From positions 33,728,001 to 33,792,000 of the forward strand of contig OX485809.1 of the NCBI GenBank assembly GCA_950295325.1: a DNA stretch of 64,000 nucleotides, written 5' to 3'. The position numbers and the translations under genes were made by a program. Positions 10,812 to 22,893 of this stretch are shown piece after piece; position 1 is the first letter of the stretch, and each line of letters starts with the position of its first letter. Source of the DNA: Polytrichum commune (taxonomy: Eukaryota; Streptophyta; Polytrichopsida; Polytrichales; Polytrichaceae). The notes under the pieces were generated by a model. It made no database searches. It was not told where the DNA came from and worked only from the letters and a program-made list of their open reading frames with translations.

Positions 10812-13100
10812 GTGCACTTCCTACTCTAATTACCCTTGCATAGTTTCATATCAAGTCCAAGTATAATTGGATCATACCATATAACACTGCCTTAATATTT
10901 TCCCCATCAAGTAGAGATGAATGTTATACTAGGAATCACCGTGATGAAGTTCTAGCTAATTGGCACCAAGCCCCAACTACCCCTTACATGATGTTTGACG
11001 TCTTATTATAATGCATGCTCAATAGTTGTATCCTATCAGAGACACGAGCAAGGGCGGAAGTATATGACATGACCAGTTACATAGGCATGTATACAAGAAT
11101 TTTAGAATCAATTATTTGTGCTTATGTCTGTAGCACCCAAGTTTTATGATGTCCTAATATACTTCTATGGGGTGCATTGTAATGAGAGATCAAAGGCTTT
11201 ACAGACACAAGTCTTATGGATGTGATCTCAAAACAATTACATTACGAAAGGTATTGCAAAACCTTACATGTTACTTCGGATTGCTAATATCTTTATGAGT
11301 TGCCTCAAAGGCATTCAAACAAAATTCACAACAGTCACAAAAGTGCTTTTATGTTAGTATGTGGTGTTCCAAACTAGTGTATAATTTGTGTGGGGGAATA
11401 TGTATTATGCATCAACTGGCAGTGGAGTTTGAGGAGGCGCAGATTCGAGAACTAAGTCTTGAAGCATTCTTTTTGACGAGGAGTCACCACGAAAATATCA
11501 AAAAGCATGGCCAGAATCAGCATAGGCAACCGAATTTTGTAGTTGAAATCTCTGAAAATTATTGCACAAATCTCAAGCCACTATTTCTAGCCGAATTAAC
11601 TTATTTTCACCATTTTCCTACATCTACCTAATTTATTTTGGCATGCCCATGAGTGAAGCTAACAATGTTATGAAATCTTAATCCTAATCTTGCTCCCTAT
11701 GTCCTAAGTAAGTGATTTTGTACTCACAAATCATGCCCCTTTTCAATGCATTTTTGGCACTTGGCCTTGTGCCCAAAAAAAAACAATAAAAGAAAAAATA
11801 ACTAAATAAATCACGCAATGTTAGGAGCTTCGATTGTAGCAACTATTTGTTTCCACTGATGGTGTGCCTCTATCGTGGCTTCGACACCAATAGGTTGTTG
11901 CCACTTCCAATCATCGTAGAGTCAAAGACATCGGAGTCCTCTGCTAGTGGGTGGGGCCAAGGGTCAGCTTCGGTCTCGCTGTGCATGTCGGGTGTGGGGC
12001 CTCCACACTAGCAACATTGAAGAGGCCTTTTGGGCACTTTAATTTTTGTTTTCTTTAAAAAAAAAGTTGTTTACTCTCAAAGTGGCACATGTACTCCTAA
12101 ATTATTGAAAGTCCCTATCTATCTATCTATCTATCTATCTATATGCCAATATATGATTGGTTTATAAGTCTTGACTCAAGTAATTTCAACACATGTGCCA
12201 CTTAAATACCAAGCTCTTCACTTGCATCTTTAAGCATCTTTAACCAACAAAGTTTTTTGTTCTAGTACTTGTCCTCCAATGGCAAGAGGAAAGACAAGGT
12301 GGTGTCATATGGAAAGCCTTATAAGCATCACGGCTCTTTATGAAGTTTGGGAAAGTTGTTCATAACTTGGGCAGTGGGTGAAGGAAAAGTTTGAGTGCTT
12401 TACAAACTTCATGCCAATACGTGACCTAAACTTTACAGGAGAAAGGCGTCATAACATTACTTAGCACCAAGGTGGTGGACTCCTAAGATCGGGAACTATG
12501 TCAGGATCACCCCCCCCCCTTATGTTGGGTCACCCTTGCAAGATGAATAATACTTAGCCTAACTATTGTTCACTTCACAAGGGTGAACAACCAAGTGGGC
12601 TAGGGTTTGGTTACCACATCATGTTCTTCATACACATAAAAAGGCATTATCAACCTATCATTGCCAACAAGTTGCATGTCTCACTTCATGCGGTCCGTGC
12701 ATGTTGGCATAGTGTAGGTCAATTTTGACATATGTGAGACCGTGGTAGAGAATATGCATTGTTGGTTCCCCAAATCATAGTTAAGGGACAAAACGATACT
12801 TTCTAACTTCCCTAATATCACAAAGTGCACGTCATATTAAGGAGGTCCGCAGTGTTGACATGCATCTTCTTCTTGCTTCTCAACTCATTCCTTGGCATTG
12901 GTTTATTGAGCCTTGTGTCTCTACAGGTCATTCGTTTACTTATCGAAGAAACCTGAGTGTTTCTTAAACTCCGGGGCATGTGAGGTGGATTTCATTTCGA
13001 TTCTTTCCAGATCAAAAAAGGCAAAAAGAAAAAGAAAAAAAGAAGAAGGAAAGAGAGCATGTGCTGGGCTATGATGACATGGCACTCAAAGCAGTGTCGG
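10812..13100. other. Unassigned stretch with small microsatellites
   Basis: No gene recognised; the 90-codon frame at 11359-11631 matches no family I know. A (CTAT)n run lies at about 12117-12141 and a C homopolymer near 12511-12519. The block 11640-11705 (CCCATGAGTGAAGCTAACAA type) recurs diverged at 19885-19945, so part of this stretch is dispersed repeat. Confidence 0.4.
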
Positions 13101-13107
13101 GAGCAGA

Positions 13108-13550
13108 TGTTGGATCATAATAAGCGGTCGGGATCCACGTGGTTCCAAGTCCAACTGGTTGGTTACATGTTCACATCTTTCGGGCTTTCCTTTATTGACT
13201 TGAGATGAGAGGTGTTCTATAAATCGCTCTGAAGTGATCAATAACATTCCCTGAAGGCCTTCAACTTCAACCGCTTCATTCTAGCAGCTGCTTCCCCCTT
13301 CATCTCCCCTGCTCATGCATGCTGGGTCAATGATCAGGGAGAACCGGCAGTCAGTTAGTTACAAATGAGAAATTCGGTTGAGTTTGAGAAATAACTGGTT
13401 GAAGTAGTTCAAGACTGCAGGAAAATTACCCATCATTTTAGAGGAATTTAGAGAACATACCCCAGTTTAATAGAGGATAACTGGAGGATGTCAACATGTA
13501 ACTTAACCGGTTGGACTTACAAACAGTAGGATCTCAACCGATTATGTTAT
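13108..13550. repeat. Head-to-head pair of family E repeats (foldback)
   Basis: The left arm (13108-13300) read in reverse complement matches the right arm (13328-13550) for about 190 bases. Shared blocks are AACCGGTTGGACTT, CAACATGTAAC, TTTAGAGGAATTTAGA and GGTTGAAGT. About 30 bases separate the arms. The same unit occurs singly at 13898-14130, 20000-20192, about 24955-25130 and 62722-62960. Confidence 0.6.
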
Positions 13551-13897
13551 GCCCAAAAATCTCCCCGATCACTGTGTTGGGTTACCTGCTGCCGTTCAGA
13601 TGCAGATCCAAGGGCTGAAAGATGTCCATGGCAGGCGGTGGCTTATCACACATGGGAGTTCTAACTTCATTAACCAGCTGCAACTCAGGCTGCTTGAGGC
13701 TCAACACGTGCTTCCACGGCTGGTTTTTGGACAGGCTTTGGACTTTGAGCCGTGTTTTTTTCTTTTTGCTTTTTTTGCTTTTTCCAGTATTAATTGGCTC
13801 TCAGCTCCTCGCATGCCACACTGACAAACTCCCCGAGCTCATAACTTACTTATACTTGAGAATTAACATGGATGGTAGAACTATAAAGAGGCAAAGG

Positions 13898-14130
13898 GAC
13901 CAATGAACGGGGAGCACCAACCGCTAGTTGCAGATGAACCGGTTGAGTTTGAGGAATAACCGGTGGAGTTTGAGGAATAGCTGGTTGAAGTTCAAGACTT
14001 CGGGAACATTACCCACCATTTTAGAGGAATGTGTGGAATATACCTCAAAGTAACAAAGAAAAACTGGGAGGTATCAACATGTAACCGGGTGGACTTGGAA
14101 ACACTTGGATCTTGACCGATTATGTCCAAG
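13898..14130. repeat. Family E repeat, single copy
   Basis: It begins CCAATGAACGGGGAGCACC, a terminus also seen at 62722 and, in reverse, near 20178. It continues with two close GAACCGGTTGAGTTTGAGGA units and ends near ACCGATTATGTCCAAGAATC. It is in the same orientation as the right arm at 13328-13550. No coding capacity. Confidence 0.6.
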
Positions 14131-14149
14131 AATCTTCCCAGACACTGAA

Positions 14150-15800
14150 ACGGATGTAATAACGGTGAGAGGGAAGTAAGGTAGATGGGTTCGAATGGTT
14201 ACTTTTTCTAGCTAGCCCACTTTTCCTCCTAGGATAGGAAATGAAACATGTGATTAAGTATAAGATGGATAGTAAATTCAAATCGAGGGAGTGGCCGCTT
14301 TCCTTGTAATTTTTGAAGCTCATATGGATATCTTGTTCATTATCAAGTGAAAATTCTCGTGCTCAAAAAATGATCATGTAATCCCTCCCCCCTACCCCTC
14401 CAAAAACATTATGTTGACTAATTAATTTAAAATGGTTATCGTATTATGAGCATGCAATCCAACTTCTTAAACACATATCGTTTTGGTATCCGTTCTTTGG
14501 GGATAAGGTAGAAAAACCTTATTGTCTGATTTCCAATCCACTAGAGCATTTGCTAGCTCATATTAGGAAAAGTACAGATCACATTTTGCATCAAATTTTG
14601 GAGCCACACAATGCAAGTTCTATACTCTTGTGATTGATAAATCCATTTGAAAATCTTTGGGACCTTCCCCGTTTCATTTGCAATGTACTCCAAAGCATCC
14701 ACGAGCTTCTTTTGAGGAAATTTCGAAAAAGGGGGAAAATACACCCCTTTAAACTTGTGAGGACAATCCGAAAAGAAATGAGATCGACAACCTTGTGGTT
14801 GGGGTGATGGCCACTTCAAAAAAAACCACAGAGTAAGATTAAATGATGGCTAGAAAGGGGCCCACTAAGATGCACAAAACCAACTTTGGTGTGTCTAAAA
14901 TATTCCAAAAACGTCCTCTCAACACCAATGTACACCTACAACAAGGTCATGCGACTCTTTGAACTTGCCAATGTTATAGAGTGTGAGTAATGCTCCAAGT
15001 ATTGTGTTCAACTATATATTGCTTAATGAGAATGTTAATGCTTTATGATTGATACTTTCAATTACACAAGTGCCATATTTAGAGTATGAACCCTAAAACC
15101 ATGCACAGTTACTAAATTTGTCTTTCATCACTACTATGGTTACAAAAAATTGTGTCTTTAAGGCTTAAGGAATAAAAAATGTTTGCCACAAACTTATAAG
15201 CTCCCCCTCATAATACCAACTTTTGTATACCTTTACATACATATGCATGTTCTCATCTCTTGGACCAAATTTCAGCTAACAACAATTTAACTTGTACATA
15301 ATATTGAGCCAAATCCCATGAATGTAAGCCTCTTCAAGGGAACATAGACATCCTAAACTAAACAGAGGAGTGTTCAATTCACCACATGGAACAAAATAAA
15401 GTGGCAAAAAGTGGACACGTAAGATAGACAATCCTTGTTTGGTTGTTATTCATGTTGGGACACCTGAATTTGAATGATATGTGATTTGGTGTGGCTCAAA
15501 GAAAGGGATCTCAAAAAAAAAAAAAAAAAAAACATGTGCTTAAAAAGAAATTGGACTTTGTGCTCAAAATATGATAACTATTCTAAGTTCGATAGTCAAC
15601 ATAATTGGGGGGGGGGAGGGGTCTATACGATCATTTAATGAGCACAAGAATCTTCAGTTTGATAATGAACAAGATGTTCAACGAACTTCACAAATTATGA
15701 GGACCGTGGTTATGGCCTCAATTTCAATTTGCTAACCATCTCGCAAGGTAAGAAAATGAAAAAAACCAGTGAATGACCACCGCTGGTACACTAGACTAGG
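14150..15800. mobile_element. Long-TIR element (family F), non-autonomous
   Basis: The left arm (about 14170-14530) and right arm (about 15450-15780) are inverted diverged copies. CTCGTGCTCAAAAAATGATC on the left corresponds to GATCATTTAATGAGCACAAG on the right, and both arms hold a C/G homopolymer-rich tract (14388-14400; 15607-15619). Arms of about 300 bp around a 0.9-kb interior resemble Mutator-like elements, but no flanking duplication was fixed. The interior contains an 88-codon minus frame (14819-14553) with no recognisable domain. Related arms stand alone at 39765-40080 and 54420-54740. Confidence 0.5.
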
Positions 15801-16327
15801 AGTAATGCAATTATTGTGTGAACCCAAATTGGCTAATTGTACAAAACGGTGGGCCAAAATGATACACTGATAGGCCAGATGCAACAATTGCCCAGATAGG
15901 CATGTGTTCACACCGCGTGGGATCACTTTTGGGTGCCATTGAGTTAACCAATTTGTGTGGATTCGCATGCAAAGTAAGATATTTCGATGCTCCTATTAGG
16001 GAAACTCTATTGCACAAGCAGGTGGTTTGACCCACTACCCTCTTTGGGAAAATGTAGCTAATCATTTACAAGGAATCAATCTACAACTAACTTGCATTCC
16101 TCGCCATTTCCTCTACTCTATCTGTAAAAAATTAATGCACAAATTTTACGCCACTGTTTTTTTTCTTTTCGTCTTAGTTATTTCTATATTAGTAATGTTT
16201 CACATCCTAGGGGAGATGTGGGTGCATTGGCGAAAAAGTGAGCACTTCAAGTAAAGACCCATCTATCTACCTCTAGTTATGGGTCTCCATCACGGTCACA
16301 CCAGGCGATGTCCCTCTTATTAATTCA
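15800..16327. other. Unassigned stretch
   Basis: Only short overlapping frames on both strands; no domain or repeat recognised. Confidence 0.35.
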
Positions 16328-16787
16328 GGGCCACTTCACACACGAGCCAAGAGCCGTGACCATGAAAATTGTGAGAGCCTGAAAGAAAGTGTCCAAAGGC
16401 CGTCCCAACACACCTCCCAAATCATGTAGTCCGGTCACATACCCTCAAGTGTAGTATAAACTCATATGTGACCGGGCCCTCACATAAACCAACGGTTGTG
16501 AGCATTTGGAGTGGCACGGTCTCCCAATGGTTTTGTGTTAGGCCCACCTCCAAGAGGTGGTTTTTAAAAACAGTCCAAGCGACCATGAAACATGATCCAT
16601 TCGATGCCATGTAAGAATCCATGTAGACTTTACACCCGTCATCTTGCATTCACTTGTACACTCCGTTGGTCCGTCCCTCAAGCGTAGCGTGAAGGGAATT
16701 TGGAGCGGTGGCTCCGCCTTTTCCACCAATGAGAGTGGTTGAAGAGTCATGGTCATGGGCCCTCAGTCTCGTGTGTGAAGTGGCCCC
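16328..16787. mobile_element. MITE family B copy 1
   Basis: The left end GGGCCACTTCACACACGAG is mirrored by CTCGTGTGTGAAGTGGCCC on the right, with inner similarity through AGAGCCGTGACCATGA / TCATGGTCATGGGCCCT. At about 460 bp it has no coding capacity. Both flanks contain AATTCA (16322-16327 and 16788-16793), unlike the TAA seen around copy 5; it may be a chance match. Confidence 0.7.
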
Positions 16788-16793
16788 AATTCA

Positions 16794-17171
16794 TGAGGTG
16801 GAGTCATAAGTTAAGACCAGGAGGGAGAGATTTGTCAGTGTGGTGTGGGAATAAGTTACCAGTGGAGGGCCTGCCAATACATAAATAATAAATGGGGAGG
16901 AAATTAGGGTTCAAATTCCGAAGCCTGCCTGTTTGTCAGCACCCAATTTGGGGCCATAAAACACGCCATTAAAAGCACCCACCTCGCTTGGTGGTGGCCT
17001 TCAAGAAGGGGGTTAGTAGTACAGTCCAGGAATTGAATGCTAATCCAACTCCTCATGCCGTGGCCATCTCTGAGCCCTTGGATCTAGTATCTGGACGGTG
17101 AGGGCACTGCTGGCTACTGCAGCTGAGGAAGATCTTTTTTCTTTTTTCTTTTTTTCTTCTTTTGGCATGAA
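16794..17171. other. Unassigned stretch with pyrimidine tract
   Basis: No gene seen. A CT-rich tract of T and C runs lies at about 17134-17163, just before the left end of the family C element. Confidence 0.35.
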
Positions 17172-18259
17172 GGGCCGGTTCACATGAGGTCCCAAGTCCC
17201 GTTCATGTTAGCAAGTCCCATTCGTGTTAGCGAGTCCCAACATGGAGGTGAGGTCCCAACTTTTGGGCTTCGAGAAACGATGAAAATATGGTGAACTATG
17301 ATTACAGTTGGATTTTGATTATTTTATGGAAAATAGTTGAGGGAGTTGTGTTGAGAGTTGGGTTTAATTTGTTGTTCGACCCAACTCTCAACACAAGTCC
17401 GAAGCCTCGCCTCCATGAAGTGTTGCATGTTGTCATGTAAGGTTGAGGCATCTGTAACCAATCAAATAAGAGTGTGTATTTGTTTAGGAGGAGTAATAGC
17501 AGGGGGTTCTTTTGCTTGTGAAGAGAAACAAGTTCTAAGGAGAATGCAAAAAAAAAGAAAAAAGAAAAAAGAATCATGAATATGAAAATTGCTACAATTT
17601 TCAAGGTGGTCGAGTTAGGGTAACACATAGTCACTCTATAGGTTAACTCATAGTTGCTCACTAAATTCTAAAGTTGGGTTGTGAAAGTCAAAAGTCTTAT
17701 GATGGTAAGGTTGGAGGCATCTATAGATGATAAAGTAAGAGAGTTTGCGTCTAGTTCAGAGGAGGAGTACTAGCAAGGAATTGTTTCTCTTGTGAAGATA
17801 AACAAATTTTAAGGAGGATGCAAAATGATTTTTTATTTTTTATTTTTAATGAATATGGACATTGCTACAAATTTTGAAGCATGTAAAGTTAAAGTAACAC
17901 ATTGTCGATCTATAGGTTAACCCACAACCACTCATCTAAATTCTAATGCTTGGTTACGACGATTGTCATAACTCTTATGAAGGTAATTAATCACAAATTG
18001 CCAACACATACACTCCTTTTACCTGATGGATGTAGATCTCGTCTAGGTCAGCGTTACATGACCCTGGTGAGCAGTTGAATGAATATGGTCTACTATGGAT
18101 GCCTTTACCTTAGGCATCCATGTCATACTTGGGTCTGTGGACATGGGACCCTATGGGAAGTGGTGAGTCCCGACTTCCATGCTCTTAATAGCTGAGATTA
18201 CATGGATTAACCACAAGTGACTTGGTACTCAAGGCTTGGGATCATGTGTGAACCGACCC
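17172..18259. mobile_element. TIR family C copy 1, non-autonomous
   Basis: The left end GGGCCGGTTCACATGAGGTC and the right end CATGTGTGAACCGACCC form an imperfect TIR with GTCCCAAG / CTTGGGA just inside. At about 1.1 kb it has no transposase. The interior is largely a diverged tandem duplication of about 280 bp (17423-17700 and 17702-17985), with shared blocks around GAGGCATCTGTAACC / GAGGCATCTATAGATG and CTATAGGTTAAC. Open frames such as 17661-17302 minus and 17358-17579 plus lie inside this repeat and are not called. Confidence 0.6.
17346..17396. repeat. Perfect 18-bp inverted repeat (hairpin) inside family C
   Basis: TTGTGTTGAGAGTTGGGT at 17346-17363 is followed after 15 bases by its exact reverse complement at 17379-17396. 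The same motif occurs in the second family C copy as separated inverted copies (about 22243-22262 and 23128-23147), so here the two subterminal motifs seem to have been brought together by internal deletion. Confidence 0.75.
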
Positions 18260-18331
18260 TAGGTTAAGGTGAAATATATATTGTGATTCTCCCACCATGA
18301 GAAGGAATATTGAGAGCCATCACTACACACT

Positions 18332-18538
18332 GGATATTGTATTGAGTGTCGCTTACTATTTGGAAAGACACAAGGCTATAAGTATTTATTGTATATCTTA
18401 TTTTATGCCAACAAAGGTCAAATTGTTTGTTTGGACATTATAAAACATTAACATCTTTACTTGGTAAAGATTTGCATTAATAATTAAAAAAATAGCTTCG
18501 TGTAGTTCCAAATTGTAATTGATACTAAATGCAATATT
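18332..18538. mobile_element. Foldback MITE family D copy 1
   Basis: The unit folds on itself: GAGTGTCGCTTACTATTTGG near the left is mirrored by the AGTTCCAAATTGTAATTGATAC region at the right, and TTTGTTTGGACATTATAAAA lies centrally. About 200 bp with no coding capacity. Further copies are at 24546-24765, 38962-39175, 61150-61366 and 61570-61715. Confidence 0.6.
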
Positions 18539-18564
18539 TAATGTACTAGAAATGTGGTCTTGGA

Positions 18565-18711
18565 ACATACTTCATATTTGACACATGTAGTCACTGCAAT
18601 ATGGCCCCATTTACATGTGTCGAGTTTAGTCTACAATTGTCATAGATTAGACTCAACACATGTAAATGGGGTTATGTCATGACGATTGCATGTGTCAAAT
18701 GGGAAGTGTCT
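18565..18711. repeat. Near-perfect foldback, about 57-nt arms
   Basis: ATTTGACACATG at 18576 and CATGTGTCAAAT ending at 18700 close a foldback. The inner half is almost perfect: CCCCATTTACATGTGTCGAG against CTCAACACATGTAAATGGGG. The loop is about 11 bases (CAATTGTCATA). Outside the arms, CATACTTC and GAAGTGTC extend it slightly. It may be a very short MITE, and its transcript would form a long hairpin. Confidence 0.7.
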
Positions 18712-19999
18712 TCTAGGCCCCACAATCCTAGTAGTGCATGACCACCTTGAATGTAAGTCACTCCACACCATGGTTGTTCCAAATTTAATATAGCACGGAG
18801 TAGTTGACAATTAGGTGTGTGCGTGTGTGTGTGTGTGTGTGATGCCATGCCCACACTTACTGGTGGGCATAACTAGTGGACTATTATGAAATTCTCAAAG
18901 ATGATTGATGATTCAAATTTAAGATTGACTATGAAAAAATTCATTAAAATAATATTTTTAAAAACTATCATTTTTTTAACATGGTCACCTTATTTTCCAT
19001 TGAGAGAACTTATTTGGGTTCTCTTGCCACGAATCGTTGTTCATTTCTGGACATGTAGGATTCCATGTCACTCTCTCATCCATTTATTTTGACATGCTCA
19101 ACGCTCACACATGACATAACATTTCTCATCTCATGTGTTGTGTTCAGTTGCCTTGACTTCATATTTAGTATGAAGGAGTGGGATTCTAACATCCAGAGTC
19201 TTTATTCTTGAATTTGCTCCTAGGCTCACGAACACCACTCATCAGCTGGGTAATGTTATGAATCACTTCTATTTTTTGTGACCTTTTGAAAACGAAGTGA
19301 GACCGCCACTCATTTCTCCATCAACGAGCTATTTTAGAAAGCGGTGGTCATGGTCACCATGCACCAATGTAAATACTAAACATACCCTAGTATTAATTCA
19401 AGCCCATTTTTGTAAATCGACTCCAAAGACAAAGAAAGACATGTATTATCTTGGTCTGCATAACATTACATTATTCAACCATGTGGGTTGGTTCCATGAC
19501 CCTGGAATATGTCAATTATATTTCATGGGGCCCCTCGAACAAACTAGGAATATTCTTTCACTATTCATACATTCAGGTTGAACTCCAAAACGTGGGTGGA
19601 GTTATACTCGCAACACTATGCACATGAATTATTGTCAATCCCATGAATATTCCCAAGAAACATTGTTCATCCAATATTATTTCATAAGACTATTTTCAAT
19701 AGCCAAACTATCTTCAAAAATACCAACAATATTCTTACTATTCAAACCAACACTATTCATCATTTGTAGTAGCGTTGGTTTCTTCCTATTTTCTAAGCTT
19801 CTTCCCATGGAGATAAAATAGTGGAGGTCCATGTTAGATGCTAAATATACAATGAAACACAACCATACAACTGAAGAATGTTATGTGCCCATGGGTGAAG
19901 CTAACAATGCTAGGAAATCTTATTCGTGCTAAGTTGCTTCCTTAATTTGAAGTGAGGGCAAGTTCAATGTCTAGGGAGATTTTTGGGTGTAATTGATCA
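18712..19999. other. Unassigned stretch with a TG microsatellite
   Basis: A (TG)n run lies at 18817-18841. Next to it GATGCCATGCCCACACTTAC (18841-18860) matches the left end of the small TIR element at 44297, so one end of that family is present here. The block 19885-19945 recurs at 11640-11705. Short open frames at 19297-19581 and 19618-19821 match nothing known. Confidence 0.4.
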
Positions 20000-20192
20000 A
20001 AATCTTAGCGATTCCAAGTCCGACTGGTTACATGTTATGATCTTTCGGTTTTTCCTTTAGAGGTGTATTTCATAGATTCCTCTAAAATGATCGGAAATTT
20101 TCATGAAGTCTTGATGAACTTCAATTGGTTATTTCTCAAACCCAACCATTTCATCCATAACTAGCGGCTGGTTCTCCCCGTTCATTGGGCTA
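20000..20192. repeat. Family E repeat, reverse orientation
   Basis: It begins with TCCAAGTCCGACTGGTTACA and ends CTCCCCGTTCATTGG, the reverse complement of the terminus CCAATGAACGGGGAG seen at 13898 and 62722. Internal block CCTCTAAAATGATCGG corresponds to CCATTTTAGAGG in other copies. No coding capacity. Confidence 0.6.
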
Positions 20193-22161
20193 GTTTACAC
20201 TAGGAGTCAAGATGGAATAAAGGAATATGGAGTTAGAATCTCCAACCCTCATTTATCGGAAATCCATCCAATGGGCGGAAATCGATGGTAAGAAGACACG
20301 ATCATGCAAGCTTACATGGCAACTACCATGGGCCACCATGAGGAGATTTGATTGAAGAGAATCATCTCACATTCCAACACTTTCTATGTTTTCATTATCT
20401 CATTTGACCTTTAAATTGGGATTAAAGATCTTAATGTAGTATACATTGATAAGGCACATTAGTGATCTCACAAGCTCACATCATGTTCAATTGTAACATG
20501 TCACTCCACATCTGTCTATTGCACAACACATCCATAAGATGGATGTCTCCTCCGCCGTCTCGCCTTGTTTCTTCTTGCAAAAAAATTGTACAATTGGGTT
20601 GTTAAAGAGCAGTTTCAATGTTTACCATCAGGTCCACCATGTTATGGGATTGGTTAGTGAGTGGTACCTTGCTCTTTAGCTAACACCACCGTGGTCGTAT
20701 TCATTTCCACGATACCCACAACCAAGGAAATATTTGCACCACTGACGCATGCATGTAGCAATCTACGTGGGTTGGACCACTGGTAGGGATGAAGGGACAA
20801 GGGGATTGTTGTATGATGTTGTGAATTTGGAGTTACGGAAGCATGTTTGGTATTATCGGAATACTGTTACTTGGCGCATCATCGTGGCTCTTTGAATATG
20901 CCACATAGGCGCCATTCACAACCAATTCATATATGACATGAAGTGCACGCAATGTTGTTGATGAGGAGATTCAAGACCGATACTCACAACCTCCAAGGTC
21001 TAACATTGGTGCCAATTGACTCACCAAACTCTAGATTGGCATAATTTTGTGGTGCATTTGCAACTTTGACTGCTTTGAATGAAGTTTGAGACACCCAACA
21101 CCAACCACATGCAGATTGGGCAGTCATTTGCAACCAATGACAATCGCGTTGCTTAAACATATCTACATAGGGCGAATCATTTTCATTTTATGTTTTTGGT
21201 CATGAAGATTACGTCGTATTGGTCTCAAAAGCCTTGCATGTGCCATGTTAGTCGATAGACCCTCAATGCCAATTGCATGTGAATCCACAAGTGTGTCACC
21301 TACCCCACTACCTATTGTTGGATGTATGCCAATGTCTTCATGTATGCATCCCTCATCATCTTATCACACGCTCTCAAGGTGATGAAGATGAAGATGAAAA
21401 TGAGCCATGGGTTAATGGTGTTATATAAACTTGGGGATGAGTACATTTGAATAGTAAATAAACAAATAAGTAATCAACGTCATGCAATCCAATGTGAATT
21501 TGAGCCTGTTGGCCCTACCCTACTCAAGAATTCTCTTCATTCTTACCTACCTTGCGGTGGGTGGGCTCTTGACTTCCTACCTGCTTACCTAGTTTATCTC
21601 TAGCAAGTATAGAGAAGATTTCACAATGGGAATTGAACCACCAACCACTCCATTCGAAAATGGATACCTCTTCAATAACACTCACTAATTCAGGGTCATC
21701 TTGGACCTTCTGAATAGTAATGAAGTATCATGTGCAATAATTTTGAATCCAAGTGAGTTGTATGTCACAGATGGCAGTTTAGTGGTTAATGTTATTTTAT
21801 AACGTGCACCAAGTGCAATGTTTTGTGGTGTGTTATGAAGATATTCCCAAAATTGGGGGTTCAAATCTCATAGATGATGTGTAAGTGGATGACTTCTTAA
21901 ACCATGTACTTCAAGGCTAATATAAGCCAGTTTTAACTTTTGTAAAATTTTACAACGGATTGAATTTAACCAAAATACTACTAGAATGCTTCAAATGTTT
22001 TGTGGAGTGTACCATGTTTATAAAATGAGCTTGAATTTAGTTTTGATATGTCTTTTGGCATGTTCTTGCTATACGAATGAGTAAATTTTACATTTTCAGT
22101 ATGAAAGCTATTAGTGAAGCTTATTGTGGTCATTTTGGATCCGTTTTAATATGAGTAGTTA
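20193..22161. other. Unassigned stretch, possible tRNA-like promoter boxes
   Basis: No gene recognised. At 21771 TGGCAGTTTAGTGGTTAA resembles a pol III A box, and at 21857 GGGTTCAAATCTC a B box, but the spacing (about 85 bases) is longer than usual, so a SINE is only a weak possibility. The rest has no recognisable domain on either strand. Confidence 0.3.
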
Positions 22162-22389
22162 GGGCCGGTTCACATGGGATTTGAAGTCCCGGGTATGACA
22201 TGGATGCCTACATGGCAACACTTTTTGGAGGTGAGGCTTGGGACTTGTGTTGAGAGTTGGGTCAAGCAAAAAGCTATAGACCTCCCTCAATATAAGTTAA
22301 CATTTCGGAGCAAGGAAACTTGTAACACTTAGTGGGATAGCATGGAGAATTGTACTACTTACATGAATATTATTTATGTGACTTTGGAA

Positions 22390-22719
22390 TTAAAAACAAT
22401 AACACTTATAAAAAATAAAGGATGAAAATACATAAGATATGATGTCATCACACATCTCGACATAACGAAATAACAAATCTATAGTAGATTGATGAGATTC
22501 TTGTGCATGCCAAGATCCTATTTCCTTTTGAAGTATTTGGATGCTCTGGATGAGAGGTGTAACATCAATAGGTGTTTGTTCCAAAAATTGTTTCAAGGTC
22601 ACTAATGCATTGTTAACATCCTCAAATCCTACACTGTCTACCACCACATTACCAATTTGCATATTGTCAACTTCTTCAATGGGTTCATTGTCAGTTGCAT
22701 CATCTCTTTCATCAAGCAT
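22390..22719 (-). pseudogene. Pogo/Tigger-like transposase C-terminal tail
   Basis: A 109-codon minus frame. An acidic stretch (DERDDATDNEPIEEVDN) is followed by ALVTLKQFLEQ and, near residue 80, a SHQSTIDLLFR segment. An acidic linker, a helix around L-x-x-L-x-x-F and a terminal QSTI-type motif are what I associate with the tails of pogo/Tigger (DDE_1) transposases. The DDE core is absent. Its 3' end faces the left TIR of family C copy 2, as expected if that TIR belonged to the parent transposon. Resemblance by eye only. Confidence 0.35.
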
Positions 22720-22865
22720 GCCTATAATAACTTCCTTCTCAAAAGGTATGTAGGGATTGCTTAGATCGAATTGTAGTTCATAATTAATGAACTCATGTGC
22801 ATTTATAATGGGTTTAGTTTCACTCTTTGCATATATACCAATGCCAATTCTTCTAGTAAGTTAGT

Positions 22866-22893
22866 AGGGTTTAGGATTTAGGGTTAGGGTTTT
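22866..22893 (+). repeat. Short telomere-like TTTAGGG run
   Basis: GGTTTAGGATTTAGGGTTAG is a degenerate run of two to three plant telomere-type units inside family C copy 2. It is far too short to suggest a former chromosome end. Confidence 0.4.

Noticed and set aside
11359-11631. 90-codon plus frame
   Set aside because: No domain or family resemblance and flanked by dispersed repeat sequence.
21771-21870. tRNA gene or SINE
   Set aside because: A and B box look-alikes are spaced about 85 bases apart and no cloverleaf forms.
22866-22893. Interstitial telomere
   Set aside because: Only two to three degenerate units.
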